64,000 nucleotides of DNA from assembly GCA_963704335.1 (NCBI GenBank), contig OY969889.1, forward strand, positions 2,604,001-2,668,000, given 5' to 3'. The notes beneath the pieces are model-generated. The model saw nothing but the letters and a program-made list of their open reading frames with translations, was not told where the DNA came from and made no database searches. Source of the stretch: PALSA-612 sp963704335 (GTDB lineage: Bacteria; Actinomycetota; Thermoleophilia; Gaiellales; Gaiellaceae). The first letter of the stretch is position 1, and the number at the start of each line of letters is the position of its first letter. Below are positions 1 to 8,562 of this stretch, one piece after another. The translations under genes and the position numbers were made by a program.

Positions 1-880
1 CGTAGGCGAGCAAGAGCGCCACGTCCTCGCTGATGCCGAGCGCGGGCACCGCGTGATACTCGAGGCCGAGCCGCTCGGTCCGTTCGGCGCCGGGGGCGTC
101 ACCCGACGACGGATACGCATGGACCACGAGCTCCGCGCCACACGCGAGCGTCTCGTCCGTGACCGAATCCATGTCGCCGACGATGACGTCTGGCGTGTAG
201 CCCGCCTCACGCAACGCGTCCGCGCCCCCGTCGACGCCCACGAGCACGGGCTTGAAGTTGCGGATATAGCCGCGAACGATCCGCAGGTCGTGCTTGTGCC
301 CCGGGCCGCGTGCGACCACGAGGCAGTGGCGGTCGCGGAACCGCGTCTCGAGCGCCGGGAAGTCGATGCCCTCCGCGAGCAGCCGCCCCTCCTCGCGCAG
401 GTAGCGCATGGTGTTGTCCGCGAACTCCGAGATGGCATCCGCGAGGCGCGCCTGCTGCTCGTCCAGCGCATGCAGCAGCTCGAGCTCCTCGAGCACCCTG
501 CCCGTCGCCAGACGGTCGCCGTTTCGGAAGACGGAGCCACCGCGCACCGTCACCCACTCGCCGTCTGTCAGGTGCTCGAAGAGCGGCGCACCAGGAGCGT
601 CGACGAGCCGCACGCCGCCTCGCAGCAGCGTCAGCGGCCCGAGGTTCGGGAACTGCCCGGTGGACGACGGTGAGACGTTGACGACAACGCGAACTCCGGA
701 TTCGACGAGCTCCTCGGCCGAGACCCGGTCCAGGTCGGCGTGATCGATGATCGCGACGTCGTCGGGCTTCAGACGCCTGACGAGGTGCTTCGTCCGCCGG
801 TCGAGCCGCGCCGGGCCGGTCAGCTCGACGACCGCCGGCGCGCGCTTCTTGCTGCGACGGATGAGCGCTCGTGTGGGCAT
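1..880 (-). CDS. steA: SteA-like putative cytokinetic ring protein (3' end outside window)
   Basis: The first 293 codons of a protein resembling SteA, an actinobacterial cell-division-linked protein with a thiamin-pyrophosphokinase-like domain; the remainder lies beyond the left edge. The ATG at 880 opens MPTRALIRRSKKRAP, followed by the family's DHADLDRVSAEEL segment. The carboxy-terminal part seen here carries the nucleotide-binding-like VIVGDMDSVTDE motif. It starts 11 bases after the recN stop, and the order tlyA-nadK-recN-steA is the same as in mycobacteria and corynebacteria. This context supports the name more strongly than any catalytic residue. Its exact biochemical role is not established for the family. 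Confidence 0.85.
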   Translation of the reverse strand, partial: MPTRALIRRSKKRAPAVVELTGPARLDRRTKHLVRRLKPDDVAIIDHADLDRVSAEELVESGVRVVVNVSPSSTGQFPNLGPLTLLRGGVRLVDAPGAPLFEHLTDGEWVTVRGGSVFRNGDRLATGRVLEELELLHALDEQQARLADAISEFADNTMRYLREEGRLLAEGIDFPALETRFRDRHCLVVARGPGHKHDLRIVRGYIRNFKPVLVGVDGGADALREAGYTPDVIVGDMDSVTDETLACGAELVVHAYPSSGDAPGAERTERLGLEYHAVPALGISEDVALLLAY

Positions 881-891
881 GTCGTACGTGT

Positions 892-2533
892 CTATCCGCT
901 CACGCCGTCTGCAACCGCGGAGAGGAACTCGCGACCGCCGAGCATACGCTCGATCTCTGCACGCCGCTCGTCTCCGGTGAGCTCGCGGATACGTGTGTGC
1001 GTGGGATCGCCGGGCACCTTCTCCACGCTGAAGTGCCGTTCCGCACGGCTGGCGATCTGCGGTAGGTGCGTGATCGTCACGACCTGCGCCCGCTCGGCGA
1101 GCCGCACGAGCGTGTCGGCGACTGCGTGCGCCGTCTGCCCGCCGATGCCCGCATCGATCTCGTCGAAGATCATCGTCGCGCCACCGCCGACCGCCGCTAT
1201 CGCAAGCGCGATCCGCGACAACTCTCCGCCGGAGGCGGTTTGCGCCACCGGCGCCAGCGGCAAGCCGGCGTTGGGCCGGATGAGGAACGTCACGTCGTCG
1301 GCGCCACTCGACGATGGCTCCCGTTCGGAGACCTCTGCGACGAACTCTCCGTCTCCCATGCCGATCCCTTCCAGCTCGCGCGCGACAGCCGTCGCAAATC
1401 TGCCTGCCGCGCCACGGCGCTCTCCACGCAGGGCCTCCACGAGCTCGTCGACGCGGCGCCGCGCCTCGGCCAGCGCGTGGGCGGCGGCGGCCACGGGATC
1501 GGTCCCGTCGGCGAGCGCCGAGAGCTCGACGCTCGCGGCCGACGCCCGCTCGACGAGCTCTTCCGTGGTTGTGGCGCGATGTCGGCGCCGGAGGTCGGCG
1601 AGGTGCTCGAGCTCGGCCTCCACCTGCTCGAGACGGCCGGGATCGGCCTCGAGCGACGTCAGGTACGCACGGACCGCGGACGAGGCATCGCCCAGCCGCA
1701 CACCGATGTCGCGCAGGTCATTCGCCACCGCGTCGAGCTCGCCGGAGATGCCCGCGACTCCTTCCAGCGCGACGACCGCCTGCGCAGAGAGCTCCACCGC
1801 ACCACCTCCGTCGTCCGGTGCCAGCGCGGCCACGGCAGCGGCGGCAGCCTCGGCCAGCTCGGTCATGTGGCGCAGCCGTTCCCGCTCGCCCCGGAGCTCC
1901 TCTTCACGCTCGACCGACACCCCTTCTGTGTCCTCGACGAGCGCGCGCAGCTCGGCAAGTCGTTCGGTCGCCGCCTGCGCTCCGCCAACGAGCTCGTCGT
2001 GCACGCGCGTCGCCGCCTGAAGCTCGCGCCAGGCCACCCGCAGCCGCGCCCGTTGCCGCAGCTGCTCCTCTCCGCAGAAGGCGTCAAGCACGTCGAGCTG
2101 GTACGACGGTCGTGCGAGCCGGCGCTGCTCGAACTGACCGGACATGGCCACGAGCCGGTCGGTGGCGGCCGCCACGTCCTCACGAGCAGCTGCTCGTCCC
2201 CACGCATAGGCACGCGTGCGGCCGTCGCCGAAGACGCGCCGTCGAGATGACGAGCCCCTCCTCGTCCTCGGGGCGCAGCTCGAGGAGCGGCAGGAAGTCC
2301 TCCTCGTCGAGCGTCCCGGCAGGCGGTTGCAGCTCGGCTTCGACGTACGCATCCGTCCCCTCGGCGCCGACGAGCGCGACGTCGCCACGCGCGCCGAGCA
2401 GCAGCCCGACGGCCTGGGCGAGGATCGTCTTCCCCGCTCCCGTCTCACCGGTGATCGCGTTCAGGCCCGGAGCCAGGTCGAGCTCGGCCTCACGGATGAG
2501 GACGAGGTTCTCGATGCGCAGCCTACGAAGCAA
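892..2533 (-). pseudogene. recN: DNA repair ATPase RecN, interrupted by a +1 frameshift
   Basis: RecN is an SMC-like ATPase of double-strand break repair. The amino-terminal piece (ATG at 2533) carries the Walker A segment ITGETGAGKTIL. The frame then breaks near 2239-2245, where ...LVIS must continue as RRVFGDGRTR one base out of register. The second piece holds the coiled coils, the ABC signature ASGGELSRIALA, the Walker B IFDEIDAGIGG and the ITHLPQIAS switch. The span is 1,642 bases, which is 547 codons plus one base, so a single inserted base explains it, and both halves look fully conserved. The start overlaps the end of nadK. It could be real inactivation or an assembly indel; recent or artefactual damage is more likely, since neither half has decayed. 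Confidence 0.9.
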
Positions 2534-3344
2534 AGGTCTCCCGATAACGATTGACGAACGTCGCCTCCGGCAGAACGGCCAGTAGAGCAGGGCGATCGCC
2601 GAGCCGCACGGAAACGGTCGCGCCGGTGTCGAGACCGGTCAGCTCGTGGCCGTCGACGAGCACGGTCACGCCGACATCGAGCGTCTCGTTCCGCACGACG
2701 ACCGCACGGTTGCGAGGGACTACGAGCGAGCGGGCATGCAACGAGTGCGGAGCGACGAACGTGACGGCCATCGCGTCGAGCCCCCAGACAAGCACCGGCC
2801 CACCGTTGGAGAGGTTGTACGCCGTGGAGCCGGTGGGCGTCGCGCAGATGACGCCGTCACACGCCACCTTGCCGAGACCCTCGCCGCCGATCTGCCAGTC
2901 CAGCTCCACCATGCGGCCGAGGACGGCGCTCACGACGACAACGTCGTTCACGGCGACGGCCTGCGTGCCGGCGGCCTCGACGTCGAGCGTCGCCAGCTCG
3001 AGCACGGCGCACTCGCCCGCGAACGCCCGCGCGAGACCCGCCTCCAGCTCCGGCCCATCCATAGATGTGAGGAAGCCGACGCGGCCGAAGTTGACGCCGA
3101 GTACCGGTACGCCGGTGCCCAGGTAGCGCTGGAGCGCCCGGAGCATCGTGCCGTCGCCGCCAAGCACGACGACGAGATCGGGGGCGGCAGCGCCGTCCTC
3201 GACGATCTCCACGCCGGCAGCGGACGCGAGCGACTCGAGCCGCGCCAAAGCGTCTTCGACCAGCTCCGGCTTGCCGTGGGACACCACGGCCACCCGGCGG
3301 ACCGGCTCAGCCGACGGCAGCTGCGATCCAGTCATCGAGCTCAT
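2523..3344 (-). CDS. nadK: NAD kinase
   Basis: Phosphorylates NAD to NADP in the cytoplasm. The 273-residue product has the diagnostic GGDGTML motif near residue 63, the VND segment (NE/D motif), the glycine-rich DGVICATPTGSTAYNLSNGGP region and the carboxy-terminal beta-sandwich with VLVDGH. Length is normal for the family. The first ATG lies inside the end of tlyA (38-base overlap), so a later start such as the second Met (MTGSQ) is possible. The gene sits in the conserved tlyA-nadK-recN-steA string and is probably co-transcribed. Confidence 0.95.
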   Translation of the reverse strand: MSSMTGSQLPSAEPVRRVAVVSHGKPELVEDALARLESLASAAGVEIVEDGAAAPDLVVVLGGDGTMLRALQRYLGTGVPVLGVNFGRVGFLTSMDGPELEAGLARAFAGECAVLELATLDVEAAGTQAVAVNDVVVVSAVLGRMVELDWQIGGEGLGKVACDGVICATPTGSTAYNLSNGGPVLVWGLDAMAVTFVAPHSLHARSLVVPRNRAVVVRNETLDVGVTVLVDGHELTGLDTGATVSVRLGDRPALLAVLPEATFVNRYRETFAS

Positions 3345-4068
3345 GCGGGAGGCTGGGGTGTTCGTCGTCGACGAGGTGGAGGAAGAACTCGCGATTTCCC
3401 TTCGGGCCGGGGAGGCCCGAGTCTACGACGCCGGTCACACGGGCGTTCCAGCCGACTGCGGCGGCGGCGATCTCGTGCAGCACGTGGGAGTGCACGGCCG
3501 GGTCGCGGACGACGCCGCGCTTCGCTTCGGCGCGGCCTGCCTCGAACTGGGGTTTCACCAGTACCAGCGCCTGCCAGCCGGGGGCGGCAACGGCGAGCGC
3601 AGGCGGTAAGGCCGTGCGCAGAGAGATGAACGACACGTCGCACGTGACGAGCTCCGGCGCGTACTCCAGCTCGGGGAGGTTGCGGACGTTGATGCGCTCG
3701 ACCACGGTCACCCGATGGTCGGCGCGAAGCCGCTCGTGGAGCTGTCCGTAGCCCACGTCGAGCGCGATCACATGCGCGGCGCCGTGCTGGAGCAGGCAGT
3801 CGGTGAAGCCACCGGTCGATGCACCGACATCCAGGCAGTGGAGCCCCTCCACCGAGACGGCGAGCGCTTCGAGCGCGTGCTCGAGCTTCTCACCGCCGCG
3901 GGATACGTAGCGTGGCGGCCGCTCGACGGCGAGCTCGGCGTGCTCGTCGACCTGCTCCCCCGCCTTCGCATGGCCGGGTACACGCCCCGCGAGCACGAGC
4001 GCCTGCGCCTGCGCTCGCGACTCGGCAAGGCCGCGCTCCACGAGCAGAACGTCCAGCCGCTTCTTCAC
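3307..4068 (-). CDS. tlyA: TlyA family 16S/23S rRNA (cytidine-2'-O)-methyltransferase
   Basis: Two-domain RNA methyltransferase of 253 residues. Residues 1-60 form an S4 RNA-binding domain (MKKRLDVLLVERGLAES start). An FtsJ/RrmJ-type SAM-binding fold follows with CLDVGASTGGFTDCLL as motif I and CDVSFISLR as a later conserved strand. In mycobacteria TlyA methylates 16S and 23S rRNA and its loss gives capreomycin resistance; the same role is inferred here. It is the first gene of the nadK-recN-steA string. The 51-base gap to the convergently arranged padR contains nothing recognisable. Confidence 0.93.
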   Translation of the reverse strand: MKKRLDVLLVERGLAESRAQAQALVLAGRVPGHAKAGEQVDEHAELAVERPPRYVSRGGEKLEHALEALAVSVEGLHCLDVGASTGGFTDCLLQHGAAHVIALDVGYGQLHERLRADHRVTVVERINVRNLPELEYAPELVTCDVSFISLRTALPPALAVAAPGWQALVLVKPQFEAGRAEAKRGVVRDPAVHSHVLHEIAAAAVGWNARVTGVVDSGLPGPKGNREFFLHLVDDEHPSLPHELDDWIAAAVG

Positions 4069-4119
4069 AACGCAAGCGTAGTAAGCCGGCGTCAGCGCGT
4101 CATCGGCTGAAATGGCGGC

Positions 4120-4692
4120 CTATGGGCTCCACGATGCGGGCGAGTCGGGAGCTTCGGCCACCGAGTTCCAGAACGCCAAGGCAGCGCCGAACACGGCGCG
4201 GCCGAGCCGCAACGGGCCCAGGCGCGCGGAGCGGACGGGGTCGTCGGCAAGTCTTGCCTCCGTCTCGTCGAGCGTGGCAAGCCGGGCCGCGTAGACCAGC
4301 GCCTGCGCGCGGGCGAGCTCGGCAATCGCCCCGGGGTCCGCGAGCTCGGCGAACAGGATGTGGAGCTGGCCCGGATCGCGGATCGTCATCGTCTCGCTCG
4401 TCGGCTCCGAAAGCCACGCGCCGAGTGCCGAGTGCCCCTTGTCCGTGAGCGAGTAGACGCGCCTGCGGCGGCCGCCGTGCTCCTGCTCGGCCGTGACCAG
4501 CCCCAGGCGCTCGAGCTCCGCCGTCACGCGATACGGAGTGACGTGCGGAACCGGCCAGAACTCGTCCGCGATGCGCCCAAGGGCGCGCTTGACCTCGTAC
4601 GCCGTCGACGGCCCGCGCAGCGCGATCAGCCCGAGCACTGCGAACGCGGACTCGTCGAGCTGTGACCGTGGTTGCAATCTAATAGTATCCAT
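4120..4692 (-). CDS. PadR family transcriptional regulator
   Basis: A 190-residue PadR-type repressor. It has an amino-terminal winged helix (about residues 10-90) with ALRGPSTAYEVKRAL and HVTPYRVTAELERLGLV, a basic wing (GGRRRRVYSLT), and a carboxy-terminal helical dimerisation part. An open frame continues upstream, but that part covers the divergent hydrolase start, so MDTIRL at 4692 is the preferred start. No ribosome-binding site precedes it, so the message may be leaderless. The ATG lies inside an inverted repeat, suggesting autoregulation and control of the divergent gene. The inducer is unknown. Confidence 0.82.
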   Translation of the reverse strand: MDTIRLQPRSQLDESAFAVLGLIALRGPSTAYEVKRALGRIADEFWPVPHVTPYRVTAELERLGLVTAEQEHGGRRRRVYSLTDKGHSALGAWLSEPTSETMTIRDPGQLHILFAELADPGAIAELARAQALVYAARLATLDETEARLADDPVRSARLGPLRLGRAVFGAALAFWNSVAEAPDSPASWSP

Positions 4693-4716
4693 GATACCGT
4701 CGCAGAGATAGTATCT
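4685..4716. promoter_or_regulatory. Two adjacent palindromes, candidate PadR operator
   Basis: The padR/hydrolase divergent gap holds GTATC-CAT-GATAC (4685-4697) and AGATA-G-TATCT (4706-4716). Both are perfect dyads sharing the half-site GATA(C/G). The first covers the padR ATG and the second lies 16 bases before the start of the secreted hydrolase. PadR proteins commonly bind AT-rich dyads of this sort in their own promoters. Binding itself is inference. Confidence 0.55.
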
Positions 4717-4732
4717 GAAGAGGAGGGGAGTC

Positions 4733-5542
4733 ATGGAGATTCGACGCGCGTTCGGTCCGGCGTTGGCCTCGTTGTTTGCGGTGGCCGTGGTGGTCGCGCT
4801 TCCAGGCACCGCGTCAGGCCTGGATCAAAAGGGACCGCAGAGCTACTACCTCGCCCTGGGAGACTCGATCGCGTACGGCTACCAGCCGGGCAAAGGCGGT
4901 GGGCCGGGGGCTTTCGACACTGGTTACGTCGACCCCTTCGCCGCGCATCTGCGCAAGCTGTCTCCGAAGATCCAGGTCGTCAACTACGGCTGTCCCGGCG
5001 AATCCAGCGTGACGTTCACCAAAGGTGGCTGCCCCGCACTTCGCGAAGGACCGAAGCTGCACGATCCCTTTCGCGGTGCACAGCTCAAAGCGGCGTTGTC
5101 GTTCCTGAAGGCTCACCGAGGCGAGGTCAGCCCGATCAGCCTGACGCTGTGGGGCAACGACCTGGCTCCGTTGTCGGCCAAGGGCAAGAGCGCACCCAAG
5201 GCGATCGCGTCGTTCGCTTCGAGGCTCGACTCGATCCTCGGGGACCTGCGATCAGCCGCACCGACTGCTGAGATCATCGTGACCGGAGCCTGGAACCTGG
5301 AGGCCGATCAACTCAAGAAGACCGAGCCGCTCTACCGCTCGCTAGACGCCGCCATCGCACGAGCCGCGGCAGCTTCGCGAGCGCGGGTCGCAAAGATGTA
5401 CGCCGTCTTCACGCCTCCCGGGAACGTGCGGCGGGTCTGCGCGCTCACGCACATCTGTGCGATGGGCGATCCGCACCCGAATGACGCCGGGTACCGGGCA
5501 ATGGCGAACGCCTTCTTCGCGGCGTCCGGCTACGGGAAGTAG
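4733..5542 (+). CDS. Secreted SGNH/GDSL-family hydrolase
   Basis: A 269-residue exported esterase/lipase-like enzyme. Residues 1-29 are a Sec signal peptide ending near GTASG. The SGNH blocks follow: LGDSIAYG (catalytic Ser), NYGCPGES (Gly), LWGNDL (Asn) and DPHPNDAGY (Asp and His). An AGGAGGGG ribosome site lies 5-13 bases upstream of the ATG, which fixes the start. Six Cys residues suggest disulfides after export. It is transcribed away from padR across a palindromic region and is probably its target. The substrate is unknown; SGNH enzymes include lipases, carbohydrate esterases and phospholipases. Confidence 0.88.
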   Translation: MEIRRAFGPALASLFAVAVVVALPGTASGLDQKGPQSYYLALGDSIAYGYQPGKGGGPGAFDTGYVDPFAAHLRKLSPKIQVVNYGCPGESSVTFTKGGCPALREGPKLHDPFRGAQLKAALSFLKAHRGEVSPISLTLWGNDLAPLSAKGKSAPKAIASFASRLDSILGDLRSAAPTAEIIVTGAWNLEADQLKKTEPLYRSLDAAIARAAAASRARVAKMYAVFTPPGNVRRVCALTHICAMGDPHPNDAGYRAMANAFFAASGYGK

Positions 5543-5558
5543 CCCCGCGCAGGGCGCC

Positions 5559-6329
5559 TCAACTGGTGCGAACGGCGAGATCGGTGACGATCTCGCCGAG
5601 CACCGACGTGTCCGCGTCGATGTCCGCCAGGCGCTCGTGGGCGCGTGCGGCGGCGTCCATCGCGAGGGCCCGCGCGCCTTCGGCGCCGTGGATCGCGAAG
5701 TAGCCGTCCTCGTCCAGCACGTCGTCGACGATCTGGAACAACAGGCCTAGCTCCTCACCGAACTGTCGCCACGGAAGCTGCTCGGGAACGGAGACCTCGG
5801 CCGCCCACAGCGCACAGCCGACGGACGCAGCGAACAATCGGCCGGTCTTCAGCCGATGCAGCACTGCGAGGTCGTGTACCTCTCCGTGGATATCGAGGTG
5901 CTGCCCTCCGATCATGCCGAGCGTTGCCTCGGCCAGCTCGCGGGTCACGGCTGCGGTGGGATAGGCGGCTGCCTGGCGAAACGCCTCGGCCAGCAGGGCG
6001 TCGCCCGCGAGAACAGCGTCGGCTTCGCCGAAGCGGGCCCACGTGCTCGGCCGCCCGCGCCGTACATCGTCGTTGTCCAGAGCCGGCAAGTCATCGTGTA
6101 CGAGCGAGAACGAGTGGACGAGCTCCAGCGCCGCCGCTGCAGGCAGGAGATGCTCCACGGCTGCGCCGGCGGCCTCGCCGGTCGCCAGGCAGATCACGGG
6201 CCGCACACGCTTGCCTCCCGCCTCGAACGCGTAGCGAACGGGCGCGGCGAGGTCACCCAGCTCGGGAACGAGCTGCAGGCCCGCCAGGTGCTGCTCGACG
6301 AGCTCGCGGAGCTGATCGGGCGACTTCAC
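5559..6329 (-). CDS. Short-chain polyprenyl diphosphate synthase (farnesyl/geranylgeranyl type)
   Basis: Head-to-tail isoprenyl synthase of 256 residues. It shows GGKRVRP for substrate binding, the first Asp-rich motif DDLPALD followed by NDDVRRGRPS, the conserved GGQHLDI and LKTGRLF segments, and the second Asp-rich motif DDVLDED. These match IspA/GGPP synthases. Chain length cannot be fixed from sequence alone. The GTG start at 6329 overlaps the upstream xseB-like stop (GTGA). The carboxy terminus is slightly shorter than in most homologues (about 290 residues). It likely supplies precursors for quinones, carotenoids or undecaprenol. Confidence 0.88.
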   Translation of the reverse strand: MKSPDQLRELVEQHLAGLQLVPELGDLAAPVRYAFEAGGKRVRPVICLATGEAAGAAVEHLLPAAAALELVHSFSLVHDDLPALDNDDVRRGRPSTWARFGEADAVLAGDALLAEAFRQAAAYPTAAVTRELAEATLGMIGGQHLDIHGEVHDLAVLHRLKTGRLFAASVGCALWAAEVSVPEQLPWRQFGEELGLLFQIVDDVLDEDGYFAIHGAEGARALAMDAAARAHERLADIDADTSVLGEIVTDLAVRTS

Positions 6330-6508
6330 TGATCCAGCTCGTGCTTGGCGCGCTCGATCTCGGCGTGCGCCTCCCGCGCGAGACGCGCGATCTCGTCCAG
6401 GAGCTCGAGGGCCGTGTCCGGCTCATCGGTCTGCTCGAGCTTCGCACGAGCGGCCTCGAGCTGTCCGAGCAGCTGCTCCGCGTGCACGAGAGGATCGGCG
6501 GCGTTCAC
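6326..6508 (-). CDS. xseB: XseB-like exonuclease VII small subunit (short coiled-coil protein)
   Basis: A 60-residue, strongly helical and charged protein starting GTG at 6508 and overlapping the nusB stop as GTGA. The heptad-rich LLGQLEAARAKLE... and ELLDEIARLAREAHAE stretches resemble the two-helix XseB fold, and its place between nusB and the prenyl synthase is where xseB is found in many genomes. The normally adjacent large subunit gene xseA is absent, so the name rests on position and helix pattern. It could be an unrelated small coiled-coil protein. Confidence 0.55.
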   Translation of the reverse strand: MNAADPLVHAEQLLGQLEAARAKLEQTDEPDTALELLDEIARLAREAHAEIERAKHELDQ

Positions 6509-6885
6509 GACGTCACCTGCTCGCGGGCGACGCGTGCGAGCACGCCGTTGACGAGCTTGCCCGCCTCGTCGGAGGCGTAGCGCTTCGCCAGGGTCACGGC
6601 TTCGGAGATCGCCACCTCGACGGGGACCGTACCGTGCACGAGCTCGTAGATGCCGATGCGGAGGATGTTCCGCTCGAGCACGCCCAGTCGGTCGGCCCGC
6701 CACTCGTCCGAGGCCGCGTCGATGACCCGGTCGAGCTCGGTCGCCTCGCCGGCGACGGCGTCCGCCAGCTCGCGGCTGAACGGGTCGATGTCGCCCTCGT
6801 AGAGCGCGGTCAACGGCTGGCCGGTGAGGTCCCACTGGTAGAGCAGGAACAGGGCCGTGCGTCGGGCTGCGCGGCGACCGGGCAT
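6505..6885 (-). CDS. nusB: Transcription antitermination factor NusB
   Basis: An all-helical RNA-binding protein of 126 residues that acts with NusE in rRNA antitermination complexes. The start MPGRRAARRTALFLLYQWD is the classic NusB arginine-rich amino terminus. The conserved core follows as DRLGVLERNILRIGIYEL, then AISEAVTLAKRYASDEAGKLVNGVL. Length is close to the usual 130-140 residues. The ATG overlaps the asp23 stop by one base and the stop overlaps the xseB-like start by four, so it is in the middle of a coupled operon. Confidence 0.95.
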   Translation of the reverse strand: MPGRRAARRTALFLLYQWDLTGQPLTALYEGDIDPFSRELADAVAGEATELDRVIDAASDEWRADRLGVLERNILRIGIYELVHGTVPVEVAISEAVTLAKRYASDEAGKLVNGVLARVAREQVTS

Positions 6886-7199
6886 CAGCTCTCGCCCTCG
6901 GTGTCGATTCCCTCGATCGCGACGTCGACGCGGGCAGGCGGCGCTTCGAGCGCTTGCTGCAGCGCCTCGGCAATTCGCTGCTGGACGAGCACGCCGAGCT
7001 CGGGCAGCACGGCCCGGCGTGGCGCCGTCACCGACACCGACACGGTCACCGTCGTCGCGCCGTCGTCTCCGAGCGAGACGTCCAGCGTCCGGCCGACCCT
7101 CGCGCCGCCGGCGCTCTCGGCGGCCTCGCGGGCGAGCTTGGACAACGTCTTGGGGTCGAGCGAGATCCCGCCGAGCGCGGTGCGGCCGACTTCGATCAC
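6885..7199 (-). CDS. Asp23/Gls24 family envelope stress response protein
   Basis: A 104-residue member of the Asp23/Gls24 (formerly DUF322) family, small alpha/beta proteins common in Gram-positive genomes and often linked to the envelope. It starts GRTALGGISLDPKTLSKLA, followed by alternating Val-rich strands (TTVTVSVSVTAP) and the amphipathic helix LGVLVQQRIAEALQQALE before VDVAIEGI. In many actinobacteria and firmicutes it sits between accC and nusB, exactly as here. Start and stop overlap accC (ATGA) and nusB. The molecular role is unknown. Confidence 0.88.
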   Translation of the reverse strand: MIEVGRTALGGISLDPKTLSKLAREAAESAGGARVGRTLDVSLGDDGATTVTVSVSVTAPRRAVLPELGVLVQQRIAEALQQALEAPPARVDVAIEGIDTEGES

Positions 7200-8554
7200 G
7201 ACGACCTCAGTGCGAGCAGCGAGTCTGCGGCCTCGTCCAGGAAAGACGTCGAATACGAGCCGGTCACGAAAGCCTCGGAGCTCATGATGTCGATTGCGAG
7301 CTCCCTCGTGGTGCGCACGCCTTCGATCTCGAGCTCCGCCAGCGCGAGCCGACAGCGGGCGATCGCGTGCGCGCGGTCGTTGCCCCAGACGATGAGCTTC
7401 GCTAGCAGCGAGTCGTAGTGCGGCGGCACCTCCGTCCCGTCCTCGATATGCGTGTCCACGCGATCGAAGGGTCCGAGCGGCGGACGGAAGCGGGTCACGC
7501 GGCCGGGCGACGGAGCGAAGTCAGCAGCGGGATCCTCGGCGTTCAGCCGCACCTCGATCGCATGGCCGCCGCGCGGGGCGCGCCCGGTCATCGTCAGCGG
7601 CTCGCCGGCCGCGATCCGGAGCTGCTCGCGCACGAGATCGATACCCGTGACGAGCTCCGAGACGGGATGCTCGACCTGGAGCCTCGCGTTCAGCTCGATG
7701 AAGTGGAACTGGCCATCGGCGCCGACCAGGAACTCGAACGTGCCGGCGTTGAGGTACTTGACCACCCGGCACGCGCGCTCGGCAGCCGCCTCCATCTCCT
7801 CGCGGCCTTCGGTCGTCAGTGCCGGAGACGGCGACTCCTCGACGAGCTTCTGGTGCCGTCGCTGAATCGAGCACTCGCGCTCACCGAGCGTCAGCACGTT
7901 CCCGTCGCCGTCGGCGAGCACCTGCACCTCGACGTGGCGTGCGGGAACCAGCGCCTTCTCGACGTACACCCGGCCGTCGCCGAAGGCGGCCAGCGCCTCC
8001 ACGGACGCGGTCTGGAACGTGTCCTCCAGCTTGGCAGGAGAGCTCACGAAGCGCATGCCCTTGCCTCCACCTCCGGCGGCCGCCTTGAGCAGCACCGGAT
8101 AGCCGAATTCGTCCGCGGCGGCGCGCGCCTCGGTTGCGGTGGCGACGCCTTCAGTCCCCGGGACGACGGGCACACCGGCAGCCGCCATCGCCGCCTTTGC
8201 GCGCACCTTGTCCCCCATCTCCTCCATGACCTCCGCGCCCGGCCCGATGAAGACGAGGTCGTTGTCGGCGCACGCCAGAACGAACGCCGGGTTCTCGGCC
8301 AGGAAGCCATAGCCCGGATGGATCGCTTCGCAGCCCGTCGTCTCGGCCGCCGCGATCACAGCCGGGATCGACAGGTAGCTCTCTACAGCCGGAGGCGGAC
8401 CGATGCAGACGGCGTGATCGGCGAGCCGCGTGTGCATCGCGCCGCGGTCGGCGGTGGAGTAGACGGCGACGGCCTCGATCCCGAGCTCGTGCAGCGTGCG
8501 GATCACCCGCACGGCGATCTCCCCGCGGTTGGCGATGAGCACGCGCGTGAACAT
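7196..8554 (-). CDS. accC: Acetyl-CoA carboxylase biotin carboxylase subunit
   Basis: ATP-grasp enzyme that carboxylates biotin on the carrier protein, first half-reaction of acetyl-CoA (or another acyl-CoA) carboxylase. The start MFTRVLIANRGEIAVRVIRT is nearly invariant in the family. The glycine-rich ATP lid AAAGGGGKGMRFV, EKALVPARHVEVQVL, FIELNARLQVEHPVSE and the MTG...GHAIEVRLNAEDP stretch are all present. At 452 residues it is full length. It lies 8 bases after the biotin-carrier fusion gene and overlaps asp23. No carboxyltransferase genes (accA/accD or pccB type) are in the window. Confidence 0.95.
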   Translation of the reverse strand: MFTRVLIANRGEIAVRVIRTLHELGIEAVAVYSTADRGAMHTRLADHAVCIGPPPAVESYLSIPAVIAAAETTGCEAIHPGYGFLAENPAFVLACADNDLVFIGPGAEVMEEMGDKVRAKAAMAAAGVPVVPGTEGVATATEARAAADEFGYPVLLKAAAGGGGKGMRFVSSPAKLEDTFQTASVEALAAFGDGRVYVEKALVPARHVEVQVLADGDGNVLTLGERECSIQRRHQKLVEESPSPALTTEGREEMEAAAERACRVVKYLNAGTFEFLVGADGQFHFIELNARLQVEHPVSELVTGIDLVREQLRIAAGEPLTMTGRAPRGGHAIEVRLNAEDPAADFAPSPGRVTRFRPPLGPFDRVDTHIEDGTEVPPHYDSLLAKLIVWGNDRAHAIARCRLALAELEIEGVRTTRELAIDIMSSEAFVTGSYSTSFLDEAADSLLALRSS

Positions 8555-8562
8555 CGGCGTCC

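Noticed and set aside
740..2585. Very long plus-strand frames opposite recN
   Set aside because: Arg/Ser/Ala-rich composition typical of antisense shadows in high-GC DNA; recN motifs are on the minus strand.
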